NCBI RefSeq assembly: GCF_000235485.1
Contig: NZ_JH378890.1
Coordinates: 1-37,308 of the forward strand
Direction of reading: 5' to 3'
Length of the DNA stretch: 37,308 bases
DNA from: Streptococcus sp. oral taxon 058 str. F0407
Lineage (GTDB): Bacteria; Bacillota; Bacilli; Lactobacillales; Streptococcaceae
In this document: positions 27,169-34,448 of the stretch, piece by piece
Layout: every line of letters starts with the position of its first letter
Numbering within the stretch: the stretch's first letter is position 1
Translations under genes and position numbers: made by a program
Notes under the pieces: generated by a model
The model's input: the letters and a program-made list of their open reading frames with translations, nothing else
Told to the model about the DNA's origin: nothing
Databases searched by the model: none

Positions 27169-27438
27169 ATGTTTGAAAAAACAAATCGATCAGGATTAAT
27201 CATCTATCTCTACTATAATAGAGATGTAAAAAAACTACAGGAATATGGAGATGTTTTCTATCATTCCAAAAAGCATCGCTACCTGCAACTCTATGTTCCA
27301 ACGGAGGAGCTAGATGACTTAGTTGAGAGATTAGGTAAGGAAAGATTTATCAAGAAAATTAGACGTTGCCATATTCAAGAGTTAGAGACACCTTTTGTTG
27401 GTAATCTCTATCGTAACGAAGAAAACGTTATCATTTAA
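27169..27438 (+). CDS. ylbG: UPF0298 family protein YlbG
   Basis: An 89-residue soluble protein of the YlbG/UPF0298 (DUF2129) family, conserved in Firmicutes and of unknown function. Features are [37 protein letters not shown] at the start of the fold and [11 protein letters not shown] near the end. In B. subtilis ylbG lies among genes linked to RNA processing and competence (ylbF), but no such neighbour is present here. It has its own -10 element after clpP; the liv promoter follows 17 bases after its stop. Confidence 0.85.
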   Translation: MFEKTNRSGLIIYLYYNRDVKKLQEYGDVFYHSKKHRYLQLYVPTEELDDLVERLGKERFIKKIRRCHIQELETPFVGNLYRNEENVII

Positions 27439-27455
27439 AAAATTAAATAAATGTA

Positions 27456-27484
27456 TTGACAATTTTCTGATAATTCGGTATATT
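27456..27484 (+). promoter_or_regulatory. livJ promoter with CodY box
   Basis: TTGACA (27456-27461), a 17-base spacer and TATATT (27479-27484). The spacer holds AATTTTCTGATAATT (27461-27475), one mismatch from the CodY consensus AATTTTCWGAAAATT. CodY bound here would block RNA polymerase when branched-chain amino acids are plentiful. A ribosome site AAGGAG precedes the ATG at 27525. Confidence 0.9.
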
Positions 27485-27524
27485 CTTAACATACTATTTT
27501 TGAAACAACTATAAGGAGATTAAC

Positions 27525-28685
27525 ATGAAGAAAAAATTTGCACTTTCACTCGTAGCCTTTGCTAGTGCTGCGCTTCTAGCAGCCTGTGGAGAGGTTTCTA
27601 CAAACAACTCATCTGCTACTGGAACAGAAATCGGTAAAACACTTAAGTTCGGTTTCAACTTTGAAGAAACTGGTGCTGTAGCAGCTTACGGTACTGCAGA
27701 ACAACACGGTGCTCAGCTTGCTGTTGATGAAATCAATGCAGCTGGCGGTGTAGATGGCAAGAAAATCGAAGTAACTGATAAAGATAATAAATCAGAAACA
27801 GCAGAAGCAGCTACTATTTCTACAAGCTTGGCGACTCAAGATAAGGTGAATACAATCATTGGTCCTGCGACTTCAGGTGGGGTTGCGGCTGCAATTGCCA
27901 ATGCAGGTAAAGCTGGTGTGCCTTTGGTAACACCAAGTGCTACACAGGATGATTTGACAAAAAACCAAGACTATCTGTATCGTGCAACCTTTACTGATAG
28001 TTACCAAGGTAAAGTCATCTCTAAATATGTAACAGAAAACTTGAAAGCTAAGAAAGTTGTACTCTATTATGACAACTCAAGCGACTACGCTAAAGGAATG
28101 GCTGAAGCCTTCAAGAAAGAATACAAGGGTGAAATCGTTACGACAGAAACCTTTGCTTCTGGTGACTCAGATTTCCAAGCTGCTTTGACAAAGATCAAAG
28201 GCAAAGAATTTGATTCACTGGTTGTACTAGGTTACTATACAGAAGCTGGTAAATTGGTGAACCAAGCGCGCGGTTTGGGTATCACTCAAACAATTGTTGG
28301 ACCAGACGGATTTAGCGATGCTAAGTTTGTAGAACAAGCAACTCCAGCAGCAGCAACTAATGTTTATTATGTATCTGGTTTCTCAACTTCAGGTGACATG
28401 ACAGATAAAGCGAAGAAATTCGTTGAAGCTTACAAAGCTAAATACAATGAAGAACCTTCTATGTTTGCAGCGCTCTCATATGACGCAGTTTACATGGCAG
28501 CCGAAGCATCTAAGGGTGCAAAAACATCTGTAGAAATTAAAGATAACCTTGCTAAGTTAAAAGACTTTGAAGGAGTTACTGGATCTATTACCATTGATAA
28601 AGATCACAACCCTGTGAAGACAGCCTTGATGATTGGTTTGAAAGATGGTAAAGTAGAAACTGTTGAGACAGTTAAACCTGAATAA
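27525..28685 (+). CDS. livJ: Branched-chain amino acid ABC transporter, binding lipoprotein
   Basis: A 386-residue extracellular receptor of the Peripla_BP_6 family for leucine, isoleucine and valine. The signal peptide ends in LLAAC with the lipidated Cys21. The mature part opens with LKFGFNFEETGAVAAYGTAEQHGAQLAVDEINAAGG, the family ligand-binding start. It is the first gene of livJHMGF, and its promoter carries a CodY box. A hairpin in the unusually long gap to livH may lower expression of the membrane genes relative to the receptor, as is common in ABC importers. Confidence 0.96.
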   Translation: MKKKFALSLVAFASAALLAACGEVSTNNSSATGTEIGKTLKFGFNFEETGAVAAYGTAEQHGAQLAVDEINAAGGVDGKKIEVTDKDNKSETAEAATISTSLATQDKVNTIIGPATSGGVAAAIANAGKAGVPLVTPSATQDDLTKNQDYLYRATFTDSYQGKVISKYVTENLKAKKVVLYYDNSSDYAKGMAEAFKKEYKGEIVTTETFASGDSDFQAALTKIKGKEFDSLVVLGYYTEAGKLVNQARGLGITQTIVGPDGFSDAKFVEQATPAAATNVYYVSGFSTSGDMTDKAKKFVEAYKAKYNEEPSMFAALSYDAVYMAAEASKGAKTSVEIKDNLAKLKDFEGVTGSITIDKDHNPVKTALMIGLKDGKVETVETVKPE

Positions 28686-28694
28686 AGGGTCTGA

Positions 28695-28714
28695 GGCTGG
28701 GGACAAACCCAGTC
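28695..28714 (+). terminator. Possible attenuator hairpin between livJ and livH
   Basis: A 7-bp stem (28695-28701 with 28708-28714, one G-U) has a GACAAA loop and is followed by TTTGACTT, 10 bases after livJ. A second weaker stem, AGACG…CGTCT, lies further on. The U tract is poor, so partial termination or 3' end protection of livJ messenger is more likely than a full stop. Confidence 0.5.
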
Positions 28715-28824
28715 TTTGACTTGTTTCTTACTTGCTTATGATGTTTGAGTAGAGACGGCAAGACAAGGCTTCGTCTGAGATTGTTGTTTCTGCTCTTATT
28801 TTATATTAGAAAGAGTGGTGTGGA

Positions 28825-29706
28825 ATGCTCGAACAAATTCTTCAGCAGCTAGCCAATGTATTGATTTTGGGGAGTGTCTATGCGCTTCTGGCCTTGGGTT
28901 ATACCATGGTTTACGGAATTATCAAATTGATTAATTTCGCGCATGGAGACATTTATATGATCGGTGCTTTCATGGGATATTACCTGATTAACACCCTTCA
29001 CTTGAATTTCTTTGTGGCCCTTATTTTATCTATGGTTGGTACAGCAATCCTCGGTGTAGTGATTGAATTCTTAGCCTATCGTCCGCTGCGCAATTCGACA
29101 CGGATTGCAGCCTTGATTACGGCGATTGGGGTTTCTTTCCTTTTGGAATACGGGATGGTCTTCTTTGTAGGTGCAAATACTCGTTCTTTCCCTCAGGTAA
29201 TTGAAACGGTGCGTTATACGATTGGACCAGTTTCGATTTCCAATATCCAACTAATGATCTTTGGAATTTCTATTTTACTCATGGTTGGTTTGCAGTTTAT
29301 CGTGCAAAAAACCAAAATGGGGAAAGCCATGCGGGCTGTTTCCGTAGATAGCGATGCTGCCCAGCTCATGGGAATCAATGTCAATCGTACGATCAGCTTT
29401 ACATTTGCCTTGGGTTCAGCCTTGGCAGGAGCAGCAGGGGTGCTGATTGCCCTTTACTACAACTCACTTGAGCCACTGATGGGAATGGCCCCAGGTATCA
29501 AGTCCTTCGTTGCTGCAGTTTTGGGCGGAATCGGTATCATTCCAGGGGCAGCTTTGGGCGGCTTTGTAATTGGTCTCTTGGAAACTTTTGCAACAGCAGT
29601 TGAATTATCAGATTTCCGAGATGCGATTGTGTATGCGATTTTGATTATTATTCTATTGGTTCGTCCAGCTGGTATTCTAGGTAAAAATGTGAAAGAGAAG
29701 GTGTAA
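28825..29706 (+). CDS. livH: Branched-chain amino acid ABC transporter permease LivH
   Basis: A 293-residue membrane permease of the BPD_transp_2 family with about eight hydrophobic segments. The conserved stretch INFAHGDIYMIGAF (about 38-51) and the C-terminal AAVLGGIGIIPGAALGG loop, which contacts the ATPase, are clear. With LivM it forms the translocation channel for the LivJ-delivered amino acid. The 139-base gap before it holds a hairpin and is the only long spacing in the operon. livM starts 3 bases after its stop. Confidence 0.95.
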   Translation: MLEQILQQLANVLILGSVYALLALGYTMVYGIIKLINFAHGDIYMIGAFMGYYLINTLHLNFFVALILSMVGTAILGVVIEFLAYRPLRNSTRIAALITAIGVSFLLEYGMVFFVGANTRSFPQVIETVRYTIGPVSISNIQLMIFGISILLMVGLQFIVQKTKMGKAMRAVSVDSDAAQLMGINVNRTISFTFALGSALAGAAGVLIALYYNSLEPLMGMAPGIKSFVAAVLGGIGIIPGAALGGFVIGLLETFATAVELSDFRDAIVYAILIIILLVRPAGILGKNVKEKV

Positions 29707-29709
29707 TGT

Positions 29710-30663
29710 ATGAAAAATAATTTAAAAGTAAATGCGTTATGGCTTACTCTGATCCTTTTTGGCTACCTATTGATGACAGTGCTTGCCAATACAGGTATTC
29801 TCAATCCTTTTTATCTGCAAATCTTTGAGCAGATTGGGATTAATATTATTTTGGCTGTTGGCCTTAATCTCATCGTTGGTTTCTCTGGGCAGTTCTCGCT
29901 GGGACATGCTGGCTTTATGGCCATTGGTGCCTATGCAGTAGCCATTATGGGTTCTAAATCCCCAACCTACGGTGCTTTCTTTATTGCTATGTTGGTCGGC
30001 GCTGTGCTTGCAGGTGTGGTAGCCCTGCTTGTTGGTATTCCAACCCTTCGCTTAAAGGGAGACTATTTGGCGATTGCGACTCTGGGTGTTTCTGAAATTA
30101 TTCGGATTTTGATTGTCAATGGTGGTGAATTGACCAATGGTGCGGCAGGTATCTTGTCTATTCCGCCATTTACATCTTGGCAGCTGGTTTATGTCTTCGT
30201 TGTTATTACGACTATTTTGACTCTCAACTTCCTCCGCAGTCCTATCGGACGCAGCACCTTGTCTGTTCGTGAGGACGAGATTGCGGCAGAGTCTGTCGGT
30301 GTCAATACAACAAAAATTAAAGTCATTGCTTTTGTTTTTGGAGCTATTACAGCCTCTATCGCAGGCTCTTTGCAGGCCGGATTTGTCGGTTCTGTCGTAC
30401 CAAAAGACTACTCCTTCATCAATACGATTAACGTTTTGATTATCGTCGTTTTTGGTGGTCTTGGATCAATGACTGGAGCAATTGTAGCGGCAGTGGTATT
30501 GGGTATCCTCAATATGCTTTTACAAGATATCTCAAGCGTTCGGATGATCGTTTATTCACTTGCCTTAATTTTGGTCATGATTTTCCGTCCAGGTGGCTTG
30601 CTTGGTACTTGGGAACTGAGCTTGTCTAAGTTCTTTAAAAAGAATAAGGAGGTCAAAGAATAA
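29710..30663 (+). CDS. livM: Branched-chain amino acid ABC transporter permease LivM
   Basis: A 317-residue integral membrane partner of LivH, with about eight to nine hydrophobic segments. The family motif GFSGQFSLGHAGFMAIGAYA (about 58-77) is present, as is the ATPase-contacting segment FGGLGSMTGAIVAA near 254-267. Two ATGs occur at 29706 and 29710; 29710 is in frame. The stop codon and the livG start share one base (TAATG), showing translational coupling. It lacks an obvious extra domain. Confidence 0.95.
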   Translation: MKNNLKVNALWLTLILFGYLLMTVLANTGILNPFYLQIFEQIGINIILAVGLNLIVGFSGQFSLGHAGFMAIGAYAVAIMGSKSPTYGAFFIAMLVGAVLAGVVALLVGIPTLRLKGDYLAIATLGVSEIIRILIVNGGELTNGAAGILSIPPFTSWQLVYVFVVITTILTLNFLRSPIGRSTLSVREDEIAAESVGVNTTKIKVIAFVFGAITASIAGSLQAGFVGSVVPKDYSFINTINVLIIVVFGGLGSMTGAIVAAVVLGILNMLLQDISSVRMIVYSLALILVMIFRPGGLLGTWELSLSKFFKKNKEVKE

Positions 30664-31427
30664 TGGCGCTTCTTGAAGTAAAAAAATTAACCAAAAATTT
30701 CGGAGGACTGACGGCTGTTAGCGATGTAAGTCTGGAATTGAACGAGGGCGAACTGATCGGTCTTATCGGTCCTAACGGTGCTGGGAAAACGACTCTTTTC
30801 AACCTTTTGACAGGTGTCTATGAGCCGAGTGAGGGAACGGTCACTTTGGATGGGCACTTGCTGAATGGCAAGGCACCTTACAAAATTGCGACTCTGGGGC
30901 TCAGTCGGACATTCCAAAATATTCGTCTTTTCAAAGATTTGACAGTCTTGGATAATGTGTTGATTGCTTTTGGTAATCACCATAAACCTCATGTGTTGGC
31001 TTCTTTCTTCCGCCTTCCAGCATTTTATAAAAATGAAGAGGAATTGAAAGCGAAAGCTCTGGAGTTGCTGGCCATCTTTGACTTGGATAAGGAAGCAGAA
31101 ACCTTGGCTAAAAATTTGGCCTACGGTCAGCAACGTCGTCTGGAGATTGTCCGAGCGCTTGCCACAGAGCCTAAGATTCTCTTTTTGGATGAGCCAGCTG
31201 CTGGGATGAATCCGCAGGAAACAGCTGAGCTGACTGCCCTGATTCGTCGGATTAAAAATGAATTTAACATTACCATCATGCTGATTGAGCATGATATGAG
31301 TCTGGTTATGGAAGTCACTGAGCGTATCTATGTTCTTGAATATGGCCGTTTGATTGCTCATGGTACTCCGGATGAGATCAAGAACAACAAACGTGTTATC
31401 GAAGCTTATCTAGGAGGTGAAGCCTAA
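30663..31427 (+). CDS. livG: Branched-chain amino acid ABC transporter ATPase LivG
   Basis: A 254-residue cytosolic ABC ATPase. Walker A is GPNGAGKTT (36-44). The signature region reads LAYGQQRRLEI (about 152-162), the LivG-specific variant of LSGGQ, and Walker B is ILFLDEPAAGMNP (about 171-183) with the catalytic Glu. The H-loop is LIEHDMS. Its start overlaps livM by one base and its stop overlaps livF by one base. The long antisense frame over this gene has no support and is not annotated. Confidence 0.97.
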   Translation: MALLEVKKLTKNFGGLTAVSDVSLELNEGELIGLIGPNGAGKTTLFNLLTGVYEPSEGTVTLDGHLLNGKAPYKIATLGLSRTFQNIRLFKDLTVLDNVLIAFGNHHKPHVLASFFRLPAFYKNEEELKAKALELLAIFDLDKEAETLAKNLAYGQQRRLEIVRALATEPKILFLDEPAAGMNPQETAELTALIRRIKNEFNITIMLIEHDMSLVMEVTERIYVLEYGRLIAHGTPDEIKNNKRVIEAYLGGEA

Positions 31428-32137
31428 TGTCTATGTTAAAAGTTGAAAACCTTTCTGTTCATTACGGCATGATCCAAGCAGTTCGTGATGTTAGTTTCGA
31501 AGTTAATGAAGGTGAAGTTGTTTCTTTGATAGGTGCCAATGGTGCTGGTAAAACAACCATTCTCCGTACCCTTTCAGGTTTGGTTCGTCCAAGTGCTGGT
31601 AAAATTCAGTTTTTAGGAAAAGAAATTCAAAAGATGCCAGCGCAAAAAATTGTGGCAGGTGGGCTTTCACAAGTTCCTGAAGGACGCCATGTTTTTCCAG
31701 GTTTGACTGTTATGGAAAACTTAGAAATGGGAGCCTTTTTAAAGAAAAATCGAGAAGAAAATCAAGTCAACTTGAAGAAAGTCTTCTCTCGTTTTCCACG
31801 TTTAGAAGAACGCAAAAACCAAGATGCAGCTACCCTTTCAGGTGGTGAGCAACAGATGCTTGCTATGGGACGTGCTCTCATGTCCACGCCTAAGCTCCTC
31901 CTCTTAGATGAGCCGTCTATGGGACTTGCCCCTATCTTTATCCAAGAAATTTTTGATATCATCCAAGATATTCAGAAGCAAGGAACAACTGTTCTCCTAA
32001 TTGAGCAGAACGCTAACAAGGCCCTTGCTATCTCTGACCGAGGTTATGTACTTGAAACAGGCAAGATTGTCCTATCAGGAACAGGAAAAGAACTCGCAGC
32101 ATCAGATGAAGTCAGAAAAGCATACCTAGGTGGCTAA
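31427..32137 (+). CDS. livF: Branched-chain amino acid ABC transporter ATPase LivF
   Basis: A 236-residue ABC ATPase that pairs with LivG under the LivHM channel. Walker A GANGAGKTT (36-44), signature LSGGEQQML (about 138-146) and Walker B LLLLDEPSMGLAP (about 156-168) are intact. The switch region is LIEQNAN, with Gln in place of the His seen in LivG, as usual for LivF. It is the last gene of the CodY-type operon and ends in a perfect palindromic terminator. Confidence 0.97.
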   Translation: MSMLKVENLSVHYGMIQAVRDVSFEVNEGEVVSLIGANGAGKTTILRTLSGLVRPSAGKIQFLGKEIQKMPAQKIVAGGLSQVPEGRHVFPGLTVMENLEMGAFLKKNREENQVNLKKVFSRFPRLEERKNQDAATLSGGEQQMLAMGRALMSTPKLLLLDEPSMGLAPIFIQEIFDIIQDIQKQGTTVLLIEQNANKALAISDRGYVLETGKIVLSGTGKELAASDEVRKAYLGG

Positions 32138-32158
32138 AAAGGTCCGGGGGACCTTTTT
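32136..32158 (+). terminator. Terminator of livJHMGF
   Basis: AAAAAGGTCC-ggg-GGACCTTTTT, a perfect 10-bp stem, starts on the livF stop codon. It is also the first hairpin of the tandem repeat that follows. Confidence 0.9.
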
Positions 32159-32310
32159 AGTCGGCAGATAAGGATTACGTAAGTAATCTTCATAAATAGT
32201 CTGGGAGACTAGTTTAGGTTGCAGATGGAGATTATGAAGTAATCATCATTATAGCCCGGGAGACCTTTTTAGTCGGCAGATAAAGAAATCACCAAATCCA
32301 GTGGATTGTT
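32141..32310 (+). repeat. Three-unit tandem repeat of about 55-57 bases downstream of livF
   Basis: Units begin at about 32142 (GTCCGGGGGACC), 32199 (GTCTGGGAGAC) and 32254 (GCCCGGGAGACC), i.e. periods of 57 and 55. Each has this hairpin-like head, then TTTAG-G/TCGGCAGAT or a variant, then a second small hairpin: GATTAC-gtaa-GTAATC, GATTAT-gaa-GTAATC and AATCC-agt-GGATT. Units 1 and 3 share ACCTTTTTAGTCGGCAGATA exactly. A related block lies upstream of the acetyltransferase gene at 20725. I see no ORF in it and do not recognise a named repeat family. Confidence 0.82.
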
Positions 32311-32324
32311 TTGTAGATGAATTT

Positions 32325-32352
32325 GAAGAGCTCCCAATTGGGGCTCTTTCTT
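32325..32352 (+). terminator. Terminator-like hairpin after the tandem repeat
   Basis: AGAGCTCC and GGGGCTCT form a stem with a C-A-A-T-T loop followed by TTCTTCG. No gene ends just upstream, so it is probably a back-up stop for liv transcripts. Confidence 0.65.
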
Positions 32353-32414
32353 CGTTTGGTCACTATTTTGATGGACTTGATTTGAGCACCCGTTTTCTTA
32401 ATATAGAATCTAAC

Positions 32415-32443
32415 TTGACAAAAGCGTGTGTTCATTATATAAT
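32415..32443 (+). promoter_or_regulatory. Consensus promoter of the lic-like operon
   Basis: TTGACA (32415-32420), a 17-base spacer and TATAAT (32438-32443) match the sigma-70 consensus exactly. The ATG is 38 bases further on, with GAGG (32470-32473) as ribosome site. An AT-rich stretch of TAAATAAATAAATA just downstream could be an operator for the fused winged-helix domain; that is inference. Confidence 0.92.
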
Positions 32444-32481
32444 TAAATAAATAAATATATTGAACAAAAGAGGCTGAAGAT

Positions 32482-34260
32482 ATGCTATCAGAAAAACAAT
32501 TTAAACTTTTACGTTTTTTGTTGACTCACAAAGACGAAAACTTTACGCAGAGACAATTGGCTGAACAGCTAGACATCTCTTTGGGGGCGGTGAATAATCT
32601 TCTCAAGGAATGTAAAGAAAAGGAATGGATCGGTGAGGAAAATCACTTAACTGACCTAGGTGAGGAAGCTTTAACTCCGTATCAGGTGAAGAATGCCATT
32701 ATCATGGCAGCAGGTATGAGTAGCCGCTTTGCGCCTTTGTCTTATGAGTTACCAAAAGGATTGCTCCAAGTTAAAGGTGAGCGCTTGATTGAGAGAGAAA
32801 TCAAGCAGTTGCAAGAAGCTGGGATAGAGGATATTACAGTTATTGTAGGCTATCTGCAAGAAAAAATGTTCTATCTGGCAGAAAAATTTGGCGTTAAAAT
32901 TGTTGTGAATAATGATTACTACAAGTACAACAACTGTTCTTCTCTCATGCTAGTCAGAGATCAGCTTTCTAATACTTACATTTGCTCGTCGGATAATTAT
33001 TTTGTGGAAAATCCGTTTGAGCGATATATTTACAGAGGTTATTATTCGACTATATTTGCAGAAGGAGACACAGACGAATACTGCTCTAAGGAAGACTCCA
33101 ATCACACAATCATCGATATTCAAATCGGTGGAACGAATACTTGGGCTATGGTGGGGCATGTTTATTTTGATCGTGCATTTAGTGAAAAATTCGTAGACAT
33201 TTTAGAAACTGAATTTAAGCATGAACCATATCGCGAACAGCTCTGGGAAGATTACTATAGTCGTCACGTCAAGGAGCTTCCTTTGGAAGCTCGGCATTAT
33301 TCAGCAGATATTGTTAAGGAGTTTGATTCACTAGATGAGTTGCGTCAGTTTGATGAGCACTATTTGGTGAATACGAATTCGGAAATCATTGATAATATCT
33401 GTAAGACATTGGGATGTGTAGCTTCAGATATTGTCAATATCAAACCTCTAAAAGATGGTCTAACCAACACTTCGTTTTCATTTGACTGCCTAGGGAAGAA
33501 ATATGTTTACCGTCATCCGGGTAGGGGAACTGAAAATTATATTGATCGTGCTAGTGAAGCGGCTTCCATGGAAATTGCTGCAAAATTGAAGATTGACCGT
33601 ACTTTTGTTGCCATGAACAAGGATGAGGGCTGGAAAATTTCAGAATTTATCCCTAATGCCAAGCAACTAGATTATGATAATTGGGATGATGTAGCAAAAG
33701 CAATGAACCTCTTGAGACGCTTGCACCAATCTGGAGAAAAAACAGATCATTCCTTTGATCAATTTGAGGGAATTGATGATTTTAGACAAAAATTAAAAGC
33801 CAGCAATCGTTTTGAATTTGATGGGCTTGAAGAGTTGGATAAGAATGTCTCAGTTCTCGAGAAGCTTCTACAAGAAGATCAAGCGAAAAAGGTTCTCTGC
33901 CATGGAGATTCTTATAGCCCGAATTTTTTGTTGAATGAAGCTGGAGAAATGAGCTTGATTGATTGGGAATATTCTGGTATGGGAGATCCAGCAGGAGATT
34001 TAGGAACCTTTATTGGATGTTCAAATTATACAGTAGAAGAAGCTGAAAAGGTGCTTGAAATCTATTTACAAGAAGTTCCAGACAAGAGAACCAAACGCCA
34101 CTACTTGGCCTATGTATCAGTGACCTCATATTATTGGTTTTTATGGGCCCTGTTCCAAGAAAGCGTTGGAAAACCAGTAGGTGAATTTCTTTATATCTGG
34201 TATCGTTATACCAAGCAGTATGGGCAAATTGCACTAGATTTGTATTTAGGGGAGAATTGA
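32482..34260 (+). CDS. Three-domain fusion: winged-helix + LicC-like cytidylyltransferase + LicA-like choline kinase
   Basis: This 592-residue protein joins three parts. Residues 1-66 are a MarR-like winged helix (FTQRQLAEQLDISLGAVNNL). Residues 70-298 are a nucleotidyltransferase resembling LicC: AAGMSSRF (76-83), ELPKGLLQV (89-97, PK 91-92), YNNCSSLMLVRDQLSNTYI and the metal-site SSDNY (169-173). Residues 300-592 are a choline/ethanolamine kinase resembling LicA: the Brenner motif HGDSYSPNF (474-482) and the metal-binding IDWEYSGMGDPAGDLG (493-508). It should phosphorylate an amino alcohol and activate it with CTP, giving CDP-choline or an analogue. The order transferase-then-kinase, in one chain with a DNA-binding head, differs from the separate pneumococcal licA and licC genes. 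The small TM protein gene starts one base after the stop. Substrate and regulatory role are inferred. Confidence 0.9.
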   Translation: MLSEKQFKLLRFLLTHKDENFTQRQLAEQLDISLGAVNNLLKECKEKEWIGEENHLTDLGEEALTPYQVKNAIIMAAGMSSRFAPLSYELPKGLLQVKGERLIEREIKQLQEAGIEDITVIVGYLQEKMFYLAEKFGVKIVVNNDYYKYNNCSSLMLVRDQLSNTYICSSDNYFVENPFERYIYRGYYSTIFAEGDTDEYCSKEDSNHTIIDIQIGGTNTWAMVGHVYFDRAFSEKFVDILETEFKHEPYREQLWEDYYSRHVKELPLEARHYSADIVKEFDSLDELRQFDEHYLVNTNSEIIDNICKTLGCVASDIVNIKPLKDGLTNTSFSFDCLGKKYVYRHPGRGTENYIDRASEAASMEIAAKLKIDRTFVAMNKDEGWKISEFIPNAKQLDYDNWDDVAKAMNLLRRLHQSGEKTDHSFDQFEGIDDFRQKLKASNRFEFDGLEELDKNVSVLEKLLQEDQAKKVLCHGDSYSPNFLLNEAGEMSLIDWEYSGMGDPAGDLGTFIGCSNYTVEEAEKVLEIYLQEVPDKRTKRHYLAYVSVTSYYWFLWALFQESVGKPVGEFLYIWYRYTKQYGQIALDLYLGEN

Positions 34261-34261
34261 G

Positions 34262-34447
34262 ATGAAACCGACATCTGAAATTGAAGAATTAGTAGCACAT
34301 GAAACGAAAAGAAGGCTAGAAGAAATGGAATCACCAAACTATGTGTTTGCTCAGCCATTTTTAAAAAGTGACTTTACTATAGTCATCGTCTTAGTTCTAA
34401 TTAACCTTATTCTGATCATTCTAGCCATGACAGGAGGTATTCAATAA
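34262..34447 (+). CDS. Small single-TM protein, putative transporter accessory subunit
   Basis: A 61-residue protein. Residues 1-35 are hydrophilic, with a charged helix (SEIEELVAHETKRRLEEME) and then NYVFAQPFLKSD. Residues 37-57 form one TM helix (FTIVIVLVLINLILIILAM), and the end is GGIQ. There is no signal peptidase motif, and the cytoplasmic side is probably the N-terminus. It lies one base after the kinase fusion and one base before the transporter, which is strong evidence of coupled translation. Small one-helix proteins beside sodium or proton symporters often act as accessory subunits; I infer such a role. The downstream duplicate of this gene is broken at codon 18. Confidence 0.85.
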   Translation: MKPTSEIEELVAHETKRRLEEMESPNYVFAQPFLKSDFTIVIVLVLINLILIILAMTGGIQ

Positions 34448-34448
34448 A

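Noticed and set aside
30687..31361. 224-codon reverse-strand frame opposite livG
   Set aside because: It lies wholly antisense to a textbook ABC ATPase gene, has no ribosome site and gives a product without family features.
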